Positions 20,001-28,948 of a DNA stretch of 64,000 nt are shown here, in pieces; position 1 is the first letter of the stretch; every line of letters starts with the position of its first letter. Made by a program: the position numbers and the translations under genes. Source of the stretch: Diplonema japonicum (taxonomy: Eukaryota; Euglenozoa; Diplonemea; Diplonemida; Diplonemidae); the NCBI GenBank assembly GCA_964019335.1, contig OZ025676.1, positions 124,001 to 188,000 on the forward strand, given 5' to 3'. Under the pieces are notes generated by a model that saw only the letters and a list, made by a program, of their open reading frames with translations, did no database searches and was not told the DNA's origin.

Positions 20001-23000
20001 CCCAAAAGTCAGTAAACCCCACCGAAGCTGTCGGGCCAAATAGGTTGGGGTAGTCTTCTTTCCACATGTAATGGCTGAAGTGCCCATCGGACACCCACCC
20101 CTCCGAGTCATGCGAAGCAGGTACTCCGCTGAGCAGGTCGCAATACACAGGCTCGCTGCTCCCCTCAAACGCATACGCCTGTGTGGGGATCACCCCCAGC
20201 ACTGCGTTGGGGTACTTAGCAAGCGCCACTCTCTGCTCATTATTGATTACCCCCCCAGCCGTCATCGCTTTCAGTGCAGTGTCGATTCGCGAAGCGTCCA
20301 CATCAGCAGGAACAGGACTAGAGCTGCCTATTGGGCAGAAGAATCCAGAGGGGCATGTAATGCACGTTGACGACGAAGTAGCACCCACCACCAAGGAGTA
20401 GGTTCCTGGTGGGCACAGGAAGCACCTGTCCATCCCAATTTTCTCCACCACTGTTGAAGTGCAGGCACCGCTGAAATCGGGAAGACACGGCTGGCACAAG
20501 CCTGTTGTCCCTCGAAGACACGTTGTGCAGCCACCTGTCTGCACTGTGCAGGTGCCCTGGGGCAGAGGATACCCAGAACCTGGGTTATCCGCTGATCTGC
20601 AGATCGGGTCTATTTGTCGTAAGATTTGAAGATACTGCTTAGCAGACCACGTGCCAGCGGGGCATTGCTTGCAGTCACCAGCTGATGTCATCCCTTGCTT
20701 GCTACCGTATGTACCATCAGGGCACTGTCCTGTGCCTGCTCCAATACAGGCCTGTACAACCGCGGAATCGAAACAGGCTCGCGGGTCCCTGCCACCAGAT
20801 ACCATTTCAGTTTTCCCGGTATTCTCAGAGTACGACCCTTGAGCGCATGGTTCGCAGGACGAGATGCCCAGTGCATTATTTGGATAGGCCTGGACGGTGC
20901 CAGCAGGGCAGTCGACGCACGTTGTGGGCTCATGCACGGCATTGACAAATAAGCACCGTGAGTTCCAAACGCACAGACCTTGAGTCTCTGCTGACGAACA
21001 TGTGGTCGCATCGGTGTATGTAGCGCACGTCAGGGCATACTTGCCTGCAACACAGCCTGAACACATTCCTGCCGTGCACCTTCTTCCAATACTGCCGCCA
21101 CTCGGATTAGTGTCCACAGCTGAGGTCGCTACTGCGGTACAAGACCCCCCACCGGTCGCTCCTGAAGAAGCACTACCAGCGGGGCACAGCTTACACGTCA
21201 CGAGCCCTTCATGCAAGGGCTTGTAGTCAGCAGCATCCCACTCCGACGCAAGGGCTGTAGTGAACCCCCACCCAGTAGGGCACACCTCGCAGTCGTCTTG
21301 GCTGGAAGCTTTGTCTTTTGTGCTATATGTCCCGGCCATGCATGGCGTGCACCCGCCAGCAAACTCTGTATTAGTGGTGTCGCCTGCACCACCAGGACTC
21401 CAAGACCCTAATGGGCATGCTGTGCAAACTCGCGTCAGTTGTACAAGTTCGAAAGGCTCCCAGAAACCTTCCAATGTGGAATACCCTGTTGGGGTGGGGT
21501 TCATTGTCACTTTTAAAGTGCAGCCTTTCGCGCCGCGTGAAATCTTCTCAGGTGTGTATTCCCAGTGCGAAGCGGGGAGGATGCCGTAGATGTCCATCGT
21601 TGCCAGTCCCTTCACAACAGGTATCGTGGCTGCAGCATTCGTGATGTCTAATTTCGTCGACGCATCTTTCGCCCAGTAGAAGACAGGGTGTGTGTATAAC
21701 CCTCCTTCGCAGTTAATGACCACCGCCGTCATAGTCCCTGTGAGGTCGACGTCGCGGTTGCCGTAGCTGTCGCGCCCCTCAACAGTGATGGTGTGCTTGT
21801 TGCCGGAACCCATCCAGCGCATGGCATCCGTCGTTACAACCAACTCGACAGCAAGCACGCTTGTCGTCAAGGAGCACGCTGTGTAAATGTCAACATACGG
21901 CCACGGCACCACTGCAGGGTAGCTGTCTACTTCATGTTCAAACGTAACGAAGCTTCCGAACCCCTTTCCTGTGAGGACGTAGGTCAGGTTGCGCTCGATA
22001 TTAGTCTTGAGCTCTCCCACTTGAAAAGACAAGGTGAACGTGTAGTTCAAATCCAGCAGCGGCATGAACTTGAAGGTAGCTTGCCCGTTGACGAGGAGTG
22101 CAAGTGCGGAGTCGAACCTCGCTGCGGGAAGCATCGCTACTTCGTCTGGTGTCCCGGTGGTTGTCATGTTCACGTACACATCCTCAGCCCACGTCATGGT
22201 GGTGCCGTCAGAGGTTTTCAGGGTGACAACAGGCGTGTACTCCGTGCGCACACCTACTTTGCATGTGCTGCAAGTACCTAACACACAGCTGGCAACATCC
22301 CAAGACAGTTCCAGGTGGTGCGGATTCCTTATCCTGACGACAGGGGTCTGCAGCGGGGCAATAATCCTCTCGCCGCTTGACAGACTCGCAGGATCAGTGC
22401 TGCTGGGCACATGGTAAAAGAATAAACGGCAGCCATCCGAGTTTTCCCCGACCAGTCTCAGTGACACCGAACCTCTGCCGAGTACGAGGCGCATTACACC
22501 TCCGAGGCCCGTACCGTTCACTTCTTCAAGGTACACGGACGTTGCCACACACCCGGTGATGTTCGCACCGATGAGGTAGTCTGCGGTGTAGTCAAGGTTC
22601 CCGTCGGCATCCTCTGCACGCACACCCACAACAAACGTTTTGTTTGCCATCGTATACTCGGGCCACGGGTCCACTGTGGGGTCCACAAGGTGGTCGGCGA
22701 TGCCCAGTCGCGTGGCGACAGCACTTCTCGCCTCGATCATGACAGTGTCATTGTGCTCAACGTAGATGTTGGCGTACTCCTGTGAGGCCTCCACCCTCAG
22801 CAGTGCGTTGGAAGGGCTTGTCAGTCTGGCATAGAAGGTCTTCTGCCCTTCAGTGACCACATCATTCAGCACGTCCACGATGGGCTCCAACGTGGAGTTC
22901 CCTATGTAGGTGCCGTTGACGGGCATGGGTATGGTGTGTGTCACCCGGACCACAATGTGTGTGAGAGAGTCGGCCTTCACTACCAAACCGTCGGCATCAT

Positions 23001-25809
23001 GGACCTCCGCGTGCAGCTTAATGGGCTCACCGGAGTATGTGAGAATAGCATGGGATACATGGATGGCCTTAGGTTGCTGCACGTAAAAGGTGTTCGTGTC
23101 AATGAAAGGGTTAGTTCCCCCGGTGGCGGTGATGCGGAGGTGACACTGCAGCATAGTGCCGTCCCTCGTGCCGGTACCGACTATGCCATCATCGAAGACT
23201 GGACCTGACACCGCCACGCTGAAGGAGTACTTGCCATTGGAAAGGGGACCTTGCGCTATGTGCGCCGACGATGAGGCTGTGCCGCCATTGATCTTAGATG
23301 TCAGACCTGTGACACGGCTGCTCTGCACCACACCCTCCACAACGTGGTAGCAGTAAGGTGCGTCGACCATCAGGTAGTACTCCGCTGTTGTGTCGACGTT
23401 ACCTAGCACATCGCCGTAGGCAACTGCCACTGTGAGAGACTGTGTAGCGATGTTGTAAGCAGGTGGCTGCTGCGTCACCAACAAGTCCACGCCCACCACA
23501 CGCACCGTCAGCCTTGCTGCGAGAAGTGCCTCAGATCTGAACACTAACGTTGTCATCGGTGTGGCAGCGTCCAGCCGCACAGCCTGGTGCCACACCTGGT
23601 ATGCGTCCGTGGTCACTCTGCACTCGTTGCTTGACGAAGTACCTGCATAGTCAGTTGCAGCGCCCCCTGCAACACCTTCTGGCGTACTCGAACAGGCTCC
23701 TGGGTGGTTCGCATAGCAGTTATACTTCAAGTCACCTTGACCGCCCTGCTTCTCGACTGTAACGACCGTCGTGCTGCGCATCATGTAGTTGTTAGTCGCG
23801 CTCTGCAAGCGCAGCATGCCAGTGGGCGGGCTGGCGCCCTGGGTGCCAGTCTCGTAGGCGTGTATCCTGAAGTACACCACCTGCCCAGACCGCACTGTGA
23901 AGGTGGATGAGGGGCTCGGGCCGCATGAAGAACATATATTGGATTCGCAAGTTGCACACCGCTCGCCCAAACACCCTCCAGGACAGTCATTCTGACAGTT
24001 CGTAGTATCCCTGCCCCACTTTTCGATAACGAGGGCATATGGCCACAGCCTGCGAACGAAAGAACTGGACTGCGTTCCTGGCGGGCAAGTTGTACATTCT
24101 GTTGAACCTCCTTGGCTGTACGTGCCGTAAGGGCATACTTCGCAATTCCACAAAGAATTAGACCCTTTCATGGCCCCCATGGTGCCAGCAGGGCACAGTT
24201 CGCATGACCCCACGCCTGTGTTGTTGCTGTAGGTCCCATTGGGACACAGCTCACAAGAATCAAGACTTGCACCACCCCCTGCAGGCAGCTGCGTACCAGC
24301 TGGACAGGGAAGGCACCCAGAGACATCGGGGCTCCCACTGCCTTCCGTGTAATGCCCAGGACTACACTCTTTGCACGTTTTTTTATCCTCGTACACATAT
24401 CTCCCTGCAGAACATAGCACACAGTCATACGGCACCGAAGCATGGCCCGCCGGACAAGGGAAACACTGCCAATCCCCGTCGGGACTGAATCTGCCAGGCG
24501 GGCAGAGAGGCGGCACGAAGAACGAAGCAAATAACGGCGAACTGAAGAAGTTTCCATGAGAGCCTCCCACAGTACCTCCAAGGAGGAACGACTTGCCACT
24601 TGAGAAGACAGCTGCAGCACCATGCAGCTTCGACGGGGGGTGCGAGGTGAAGGGTGGGATGGTGATTCTGTTCAGCAGCACGTCGTACTCAATGAAGTCG
24701 CTATAGACACCTGAGGACCAGCCCCCTAGGCAGAGCATGCGGTGTGTCACTGCATAGCAGGCGTGCGAGGATCGAGTAGGAATGGGGAAAGCACCTACCA
24801 GCTGGTTGGTTGCAGCTTTGCGATAGCCGCCCGCAGCAGGTAAAACTAACTCCCATGTCATTGTTGTGAGGCTAAGTTTCCAGAAGGCGTTTGTCGGGCG
24901 TATCGAGGCACCATCGACAACGAGGCCTCCGTGCAGCAACATGATGTTTGCTTGCTGGTTCCATGCCTCGTATTGCCCGACTGTGGAGTTGGGAGATGTG
25001 AGGTTGGAGGGCAGCAGCACTGCGGAGTGAAAGGCGGACGCAGTAGGGCGCGTGCCCGACGCCTCTACGACCGACCACGTTAGGTTGTTCAGGTCAAGCA
25101 CCCACAGCTCGTCCCTCAGGCGACCTCCAGGACCGTAGCCACCGTAGATGTACGCGTTTCCATCATAGAAAACGGCCGAATGACCAGCAAGGGCAGGAGC
25201 ACCCCCTGAAGACGTCATTAGCTGAGTCCACGTGCCGTTCATGTACTGCCATAGGTCATCGAGAGGGTTCCCGTGCGTGCCGTAGCCTCCATGTACGAGC
25301 ATGCGGCAGTTCGTGCACTGGGAAGGGTCGGTGTAGGCTGTAGGTAGCGTGTTGTGCAGAGGTGCTCCCCACGCCACGTGGGACTGCCGCGGCTCCGGCA
25401 TGACGTCATCGAAGGTGTCATTGAAAGGCAGCCACCACACCGCGTGCCGCACGTGGTAGCAGTACACAGTGTTGCTCAGATGTGAAGACGTTTGGAGCCC
25501 TCCAGAAGCGCTCCGTCCCCCAAAAGCCACCAGCACCTTCTCACCATCTTGGTATTCTTCTATCTCAACTAAGGTATGCCTTGTAAGGCGCGGCGGCTGC
25601 TCCATAACATTCCGACACGGTACGTACTCCGGGACCCGCCCCTCGCATGACTCGTTCCAGCCGACGAATGCGCTGGTTCCAGGCCACCCCTCCCAGTCGA
25701 ACCGCACTTCCACCCCGCTGACATCTAACAAACTGGTTGGCACAGTCGACACACAAGACACATGTTCCGCAATGCCCACCACCAGCAGCAGCAGCGACAC
25801 CGCCTTCAT
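17038..25809 (-). CDS. Giant secreted mosaic protein: kelch, Cys-rich GCC2/GCC3, cadherin-like and vWA-like parts (2923 aa)
   Basis: One uninterrupted frame of 8772 bases. The start is the ATG at 25809, just after a pyrimidine-rich acceptor (TTCTTCTTCAACACCCACTACAG then AATG), and begins a signal peptide (MKAVSLLLLVVGIAEHVSC). Order of parts: about five kelch-type repeats (roughly 100-430, for example MLVHGGYG and AYIYGGYGPGG); several clusters of ephrin-receptor-like Cys-rich modules of the form C-x2-C-x-x-G-x-Y/F; Ig-like beta regions between them; two cadherin-like domains with LxNDxDxDxDxL-type motifs (LENDHDPNNDEL, LDNDLDADGDVL); and a C-terminal von Willebrand A-like fold (EVMVVLDGTGG) whose metal-binding DxSxS is altered. 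No transmembrane helix at the end, so it is probably secreted or wall-associated. Likely roles are adhesion or matrix (inference). Confidence 0.85.
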   Translation of the reverse strand: MKAVSLLLLVVGIAEHVSCVSTVPTSLLDVSGVEVRFDWEGWPGTSAFVGWNESCEGRVPEYVPCRNVMEQPPRLTRHTLVEIEEYQDGEKVLVAFGGRSASGGLQTSSHLSNTVYCYHVRHAVWWLPFNDTFDDVMPEPRQSHVAWGAPLHNTLPTAYTDPSQCTNCRMLVHGGYGTHGNPLDDLWQYMNGTWTQLMTSSGGAPALAGHSAVFYDGNAYIYGGYGPGGRLRDELWVLDLNNLTWSVVEASGTRPTASAFHSAVLLPSNLTSPNSTVGQYEAWNQQANIMLLHGGLVVDGASIRPTNAFWKLSLTTMTWELVLPAAGGYRKAATNQLVGAFPIPTRSSHACYAVTHRMLCLGGWSSGVYSDFIEYDVLLNRITIPPFTSHPPSKLHGAAAVFSSGKSFLLGGTVGGSHGNFFSSPLFASFFVPPLCPPGRFSPDGDWQCFPCPAGHASVPYDCVLCSAGRYVYEDKKTCKECSPGHYTEGSGSPDVSGCLPCPAGTQLPAGGGASLDSCELCPNGTYSNNTGVGSCELCPAGTMGAMKGSNSLWNCEVCPYGTYSQGGSTECTTCPPGTQSSSFVRRLWPYALVIEKWGRDTTNCQNDCPGGCLGERCATCESNICSSCGPSPSSTFTVRSGQVVYFRIHAYETGTQGASPPTGMLRLQSATNNYMMRSTTVVTVEKQGGQGDLKYNCYANHPGACSSTPEGVAGGAATDYAGTSSSNECRVTTDAYQVWHQAVRLDAATPMTTLVFRSEALLAARLTVRVVGVDLLVTQQPPAYNIATQSLTVAVAYGDVLGNVDTTAEYYLMVDAPYCYHVVEGVVQSSRVTGLTSKINGGTASSSAHIAQGPLSNGKYSFSVAVSGPVFDDGIVGTGTRDGTMLQCHLRITATGGTNPFIDTNTFYVQQPKAIHVSHAILTYSGEPIKLHAEVHDADGLVVKADSLTHIVVRVTHTIPMPVNGTYIGNSTLEPIVDVLNDVVTEGQKTFYARLTSPSNALLRVEASQEYANIYVEHNDTVMIEARSAVATRLGIADHLVDPTVDPWPEYTMANKTFVVGVRAEDADGNLDYTADYLIGANITGCVATSVYLEEVNGTGLGGVMRLVLGRGSVSLRLVGENSDGCRLFFYHVPSSTDPASLSSGERIIAPLQTPVVRIRNPHHLELSWDVASCVLGTCSTCKVGVRTEYTPVVTLKTSDGTTMTWAEDVYVNMTTTGTPDEVAMLPAARFDSALALLVNGQATFKFMPLLDLNYTFTLSFQVGELKTNIERNLTYVLTGKGFGSFVTFEHEVDSYPAVVPWPYVDIYTACSLTTSVLAVELVVTTDAMRWMGSGNKHTITVEGRDSYGNRDVDLTGTMTAVVINCEGGLYTHPVFYWAKDASTKLDITNAAATIPVVKGLATMDIYGILPASHWEYTPEKISRGAKGCTLKVTMNPTPTGYSTLEGFWEPFELVQLTRVCTACPLGSWSPGGAGDTTNTEFAGGCTPCMAGTYSTKDKASSQDDCEVCPTGWGFTTALASEWDAADYKPLHEGLVTCKLCPAGSASSGATGGGSCTAVATSAVDTNPSGGSIGRRCTAGMCSGCVAGKYALTCATYTDATTCSSAETQGLCVWNSRCLFVNAVHEPTTCVDCPAGTVQAYPNNALGISSCEPCAQGSYSENTGKTEMVSGGRDPRACFDSAVVQACIGAGTGQCPDGTYGSKQGMTSAGDCKQCPAGTWSAKQYLQILRQIDPICRSADNPGSGYPLPQGTCTVQTGGCTTCLRGTTGLCQPCLPDFSGACTSTVVEKIGMDRCFLCPPGTYSLVVGATSSSTCITCPSGFFCPIGSSSPVPADVDASRIDTALKAMTAGGVINNEQRVALAKYPNAVLGVIPTQAYAFEGSSEPVYCDLLSGVPASHDSEGWVSDGHFSHYMWKEDYPNLFGPTASVGFTDFWGVTTGQVPGVRVRTDVDHTNPTQYYSDLCTASGGFVSTANYEANSGAYYCCASECAVGSGGPGCGTTAACSSALHSKCCYDGIKASQRVCGVISQAPCFIPGPRGALSGITTQSGSLEVNATYDRFVRTIPVGIENNLPIYVRLWGQNHMVITDYELTGSGVLNVTYGARWHLYRTAEEAANGSSTHTVATTLPVYGSPGAGVWVMADEVIQPPWGGPLHSIGIELFVEGGYEGYVLFDDVGVKIDPAFACNCSLGFFFNRTRVGLEGYTTPCQRCPPGYACYAGVLKMCPSGGYTQGGAYKCLDCPQGWLCNYDGRGTSTPCPAKTYEHEDESISRCLTCPLGYSCLDGKRIACNTGSYGDGSDHCILCSPGYYSNVSTAVIECDRCPPGHESNHMRTHCTECVMNSYSWNGTRCASCPLHQFTATTGSASCSDCLKVAAFPPRWQEVTRNKIFITLQVLPLKCIPGLEWRVLRYRHIGVALGHVVWANPPQVSTLSASYYLLDNAMGSDQMEFVVSAGVGGVEQTVLVTVEITNLLPVASPDKVTVRHPVGGASVVELTTLLENDHDPNNDELFIASYTWVDTSSTNGRHSITSVQIDHTRKKLIVTLPDGFKGPMYQLKYNVVDGPVGCVAPACHVSPYVVVNITAKDVPPVAVPDHFSVRPSETKLLNVLDNDLDADGDVLRLTTATKAAAFNNIETVPRIFELCAVCSTSCLSDIADLAPDLSMCLCDMDAATLECRPLVRNGTKWFFMPRFYIRYTAPPGFCGNDTFDYSIVANEDASGTTSVSVSVTQCICGGVTGGLEVMVVLDGTGGGTGWADLIGFAVGLTHRFDFSQGLVSMGLAQYAGYGGTAGVTLHRAMGTTSIETELLLTEQMGNSGLGSVTDDCPDPPCTEAAPILNALPGYFSASAKKVVVLITRHPFADPTLSTLFGTLTGHTLNVLTIDPSPPQYPNVAFDFHRHYASAALLAADQVLPAQLTDDICS

Positions 25810-25871
25810 TCTGTAGTGGGTGTTGAAGAAGAATACGATAATTGAAAATGAGAGATAACTTTTCACTTCAA

Positions 25872-26984
25872 CTAATTCTTACTGGGTTTTTCTCGTCCCT
25901 CGATGTAATCTTTGAACGGGGCCTTGATGCTGTCTTTCGGCAGGCAGACGTGGAGGACGAGGAACATCAGGGAGCACAGCATGAAAAGCTGTTTCGCTTC
26001 ACGGAGGCCGCGCTCGCTCTGTGTCAATGGGCGGTCGCCGGCGATGGCGCTGGCCTTGCGTTCAGCTCTTGCGTCCTTGCGGCGTTTGGCGGCACGGGTG
26101 CTTGTTTTGAACTCATACGCCATGCGGCGCATTGTTTCCCTCTCTTCCCTGAGGTGCGGGTTCAGCTTGAACAGAATCTCCTCTTCATCGTCATGGGCTA
26201 TCTCCTCGTCAGTTCGGTATGACTTTCGTTTCGATTTAACTGTGTGCACGGTCTCGGACTGGGTGCACTCTGCGGCAGTGCTGCTCTTAGTAGGCCCTCC
26301 TTCCTTGATGATCTTCTTGACAAGGTCGTAAGCTGTGTTAAGTTCCGCCATTTTCTTAACGTCACCCCCTGCAGCGTCAGGGTGGTATTTTCTCGCCAGT
26401 TTCTTATAGTTGTCGCCTGCATGCTTTGCCGAAGCGTGGGGTGGGAGCGCTAAGATTTTATACGGATCGGGGATTTTTGTAACAATCGTCTCGGTGTGCT
26501 CGGTTTCTTCATCGTCTTTTTTCTTTTGATCTTCTATTTTCCGATGGCCGCCGGTTACCTTGAAGCCGGAAACTTTCCGATGGCCGTCCTCCCAACGGGT
26601 GTGTTTCTCGCTGCGGGCCTCGCGAAATTTCCGCTGATCGTACTCTTTTTTAACAGAAGCTTCGGAGCCCTTCTGCGAGTGTCTGTATGTTTTCTCGCCT
26701 TTGGACATGGTTCGGTTTTTTGTGAACTGATACGCGGCGTATTCCGTGAAGTCCACAGCACCGTGGTCATCGACAAAGTCCTGCAACGTTAGGTTTTTCT
26801 TCCGCCGTTGAAACTCTTCTTCACTGAGCCCAGCGCCCATCTGCTTCGCTTCCCAGTCCGAAATGTGGTCTTTGAACACAGTTTCCTTCGAACTCCGTTC
26901 TTTTTTCAACCTTGCAGCCTGCTCCTTGCCACCTTCCTCTGTCACCCGCCTCAACTGGCTTCGCAGTGTTCTTGAGAAAGCCAT
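25872..26984 (-). CDS. J-domain protein with C-terminal membrane segment (370 aa)
   Basis: The start is the ATG at 26984 (MAFSRTLRSQLRRVTEEGG), preferred over an in-frame ATG 11 codons upstream because it follows AG and gives an Arg-rich, acid-poor start like a mitochondrial presequence. A J domain lies in the middle (about 180-235: DPYKILALPPHAS, then KYHPDAAGGD with the HPD motif). Long charged helices surround it. A hydrophobic stretch (LFMLCSLMFLVLHVCL) near the C-terminus suggests a tail-anchored or membrane-bound co-chaperone. The stop is only 62 bp from the next gene's ATG, which implies shared transcription or trans-splicing. Mitochondrial location is inference. Confidence 0.8.
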   Translation of the reverse strand: MAFSRTLRSQLRRVTEEGGKEQAARLKKERSSKETVFKDHISDWEAKQMGAGLSEEEFQRRKKNLTLQDFVDDHGAVDFTEYAAYQFTKNRTMSKGEKTYRHSQKGSEASVKKEYDQRKFREARSEKHTRWEDGHRKVSGFKVTGGHRKIEDQKKKDDEETEHTETIVTKIPDPYKILALPPHASAKHAGDNYKKLARKYHPDAAGGDVKKMAELNTAYDLVKKIIKEGGPTKSSTAAECTQSETVHTVKSKRKSYRTDEEIAHDDEEEILFKLNPHLREERETMRRMAYEFKTSTRAAKRRKDARAERKASAIAGDRPLTQSERGLREAKQLFMLCSLMFLVLHVCLPKDSIKAPFKDYIEGREKPSKN

Positions 26985-27566
26985 TTTCTTCTCATTTGAG
27001 GGAAATTCCTGATTCAAAAAAAAAAATTTAAAAGAGGAATATAAAGAAGAAGAAAAAAAAACCCCCCCAATACGGCAGGAAAACTAACAGCTCCTTTTTC
27101 CTTTTTCTTTTCGTAATTCGGAATTATAAAAAAAAAGAAGTGAGGGGGGGTATAAAAAACAAAAAAGGGAGGGGGGGGAATGGAACAAGATCAGTCTTCC
27201 TTCTTTTTCTTTTTTTTTTGTTTTCCTCCCTCCTTTTTCCTATTCTTCTTCTCTCGCATTCTCCTTAAAAAGGGGGACCAGTAGATGACGCAGGGCGCAC
27301 GGTGGGATTCTTTTTACCTCCCTTCCTTTTGCCTTGTATCTCAACCCCCCTCCCCCCGGGTGAATTTTCATGACAGAAAAAAAAATAGGAGGGGGAGGGG
27401 AGAAAAATAAATAAAAAAGAAGCTTTCTCATTTCATTTCCTTTTTCCCCCACCCTTCTGACTTGACTGCTTTCTATCAATTAGTGAAATAGTCTTTCATG
27501 TCTGAAGGGGGGGGAAAGGGGAGAGGAGGGGGTAAAAAAAAGGGGGGGGGGGGCGAAATAATTTTT
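26985..27566. other. Homopolymer-rich spacer
   Basis: 0.6 kb of mixed A, T, C and G runs between the J-protein gene and the reductase gene upstream. No gene or repeat recognised. Confidence 0.7.
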
Positions 27567-28769
27567 TCAGTAAACATCCTTGTGGAATCTGTGCGATTTC
27601 TCAAGATCCTTCAGGTGCGTGGCGGCTTGGTCTTGGGTCATTCCACCATACTTGCAAAACACTCCGATTAAGGCCTTCTCCACGCCTGGAGCCATTGCCT
27701 TGGCGTCACCGCAGATGAAGATTTGGGATTTCTTGTTGGCGATCCAGTCCCATATTTCCTTGCCCTGCTCTGTGATTCGGTCTTGCACGTACGTCTTTTT
27801 GGAATTTGGGTCTCTTGAGAAAGCAGTTGACATTTTGAGAAGACCTTTTTCCTTCAAAGCTTCCCACTCAGATTTGTAGAGATAGTCCGCTGGCTTCTGA
27901 TCCCCGAAAAAAACCCAGTTCTCAGCACCTGCTTTCATTCTCTTCGGGTCTTGCATGAATGCGCGGAATGGTGCGATTCCTGTACCAGGACCGATCATAA
28001 TCGCAGGGATGTTGGTCGTTGGTGGGCGGAATTTGGGAGCTTTTTGAATGAAGACAGGGGTCATTGCCGCGCCCAACGGAAGGTGGTGGAGGAAGTGCGT
28101 TGCCGTACCGTTTCTTTCAATACCGTGCGTGGTGTAGTCAACCTTTGCCACTGTGAGGTCAACAGTCTCCCCGGCCATCGCTTGACTGGAGGAGATACTG
28201 TAAAGCCTTGGCTGTAAAGGCTTCAACGCTTTGATGATATCCGCAGAAGGCACATCCTTCAGGTACTTCCCTGCAAAGTCGTACAGTTCCATGCTCTGAA
28301 GATGCTCGAGGTATTTTTTGCTATCCTTCTTCATCTCCTTCAACTCGCTGACCTTCGATAGCTTCGCCAAGGCTGGAGGGATATTGCGGATGTCCAAGTA
28401 CTGTGCCAGCAGCATTGCTGCTGGCATGTCAGCTCCTTTCTTTATTCTCTTATGGCCTACAGGGCTTGCCTTGTCGAGGTTTAATGCTTTTAGGGTCTTC
28501 TCTACCAAATCGGTGCCCTGAAGAGGCATCACGCCCAGAGAGTCTCCTGCCTCGTATTTCGTTCCTTTATTCAGCAAAAAAGTGTAGTGTGCAGTCGTCT
28601 TGTTGCTCCCCGCCTCGTTCAGTTTCCTCCTCGTCACCAACGGGGCAAGGAGCGGCTTTGTCCTGCTGGCCGCCGCGCCATCGTTCACGCTAACGTATTC
28701 ACTCGGCGTGTGGCTGTACGCGATGCCCTTCAGGAAGGCCTCCGATGCCGAGGCGGGGACTGCTGCCAT
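27567..28769 (-). CDS. NADPH-dependent diflavin-type reductase lacking the FMN domain (400 aa)
   Basis: Matches the FAD/NADPH half of cytochrome P450 reductase and sulfite reductase flavoprotein. FAD-binding motif RLYSISSS at 188-195, second flavin motif around GTAT (221), NADPH-binding GPGTGIAPFRAF at 260-271, and ICGDAKAMAPGVE from 352. The C-terminus is HRFHKDVY, like the RYxxDVY end of CysJ-type proteins. The insert typical of the family lies between the first beta sheet and the RxYS motif. At 400 residues it has no N-terminal flavodoxin domain; the first 40 residues are unrelated linker. It would pass electrons from NADPH through FAD to a separate carrier or acceptor; the partner is unknown. 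Single exon. Confidence 0.85.
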   Translation of the reverse strand: MAAVPASASEAFLKGIAYSHTPSEYVSVNDGAAASRTKPLLAPLVTRRKLNEAGSNKTTAHYTFLLNKGTKYEAGDSLGVMPLQGTDLVEKTLKALNLDKASPVGHKRIKKGADMPAAMLLAQYLDIRNIPPALAKLSKVSELKEMKKDSKKYLEHLQSMELYDFAGKYLKDVPSADIIKALKPLQPRLYSISSSQAMAGETVDLTVAKVDYTTHGIERNGTATHFLHHLPLGAAMTPVFIQKAPKFRPPTTNIPAIMIGPGTGIAPFRAFMQDPKRMKAGAENWVFFGDQKPADYLYKSEWEALKEKGLLKMSTAFSRDPNSKKTYVQDRITEQGKEIWDWIANKKSQIFICGDAKAMAPGVEKALIGVFCKYGGMTQDQAATHLKDLEKSHRFHKDVY

Positions 28770-28948
28770 GTTGTGTTATGCTTTTTTTTTATATTCTTCT
28801 TAACAATAGGCCTGAGGGGTGTTTCGAGAGGGGGGGTGAAAAGACACAAATAATAAAACAAATAAAATTACAACCTTTAAAAAAAAACGGGTTTTTTATA
28901 CACACAGTTTAAACAATCTAGGCAAGGGCAGGGGGCGGGGGGACATTA

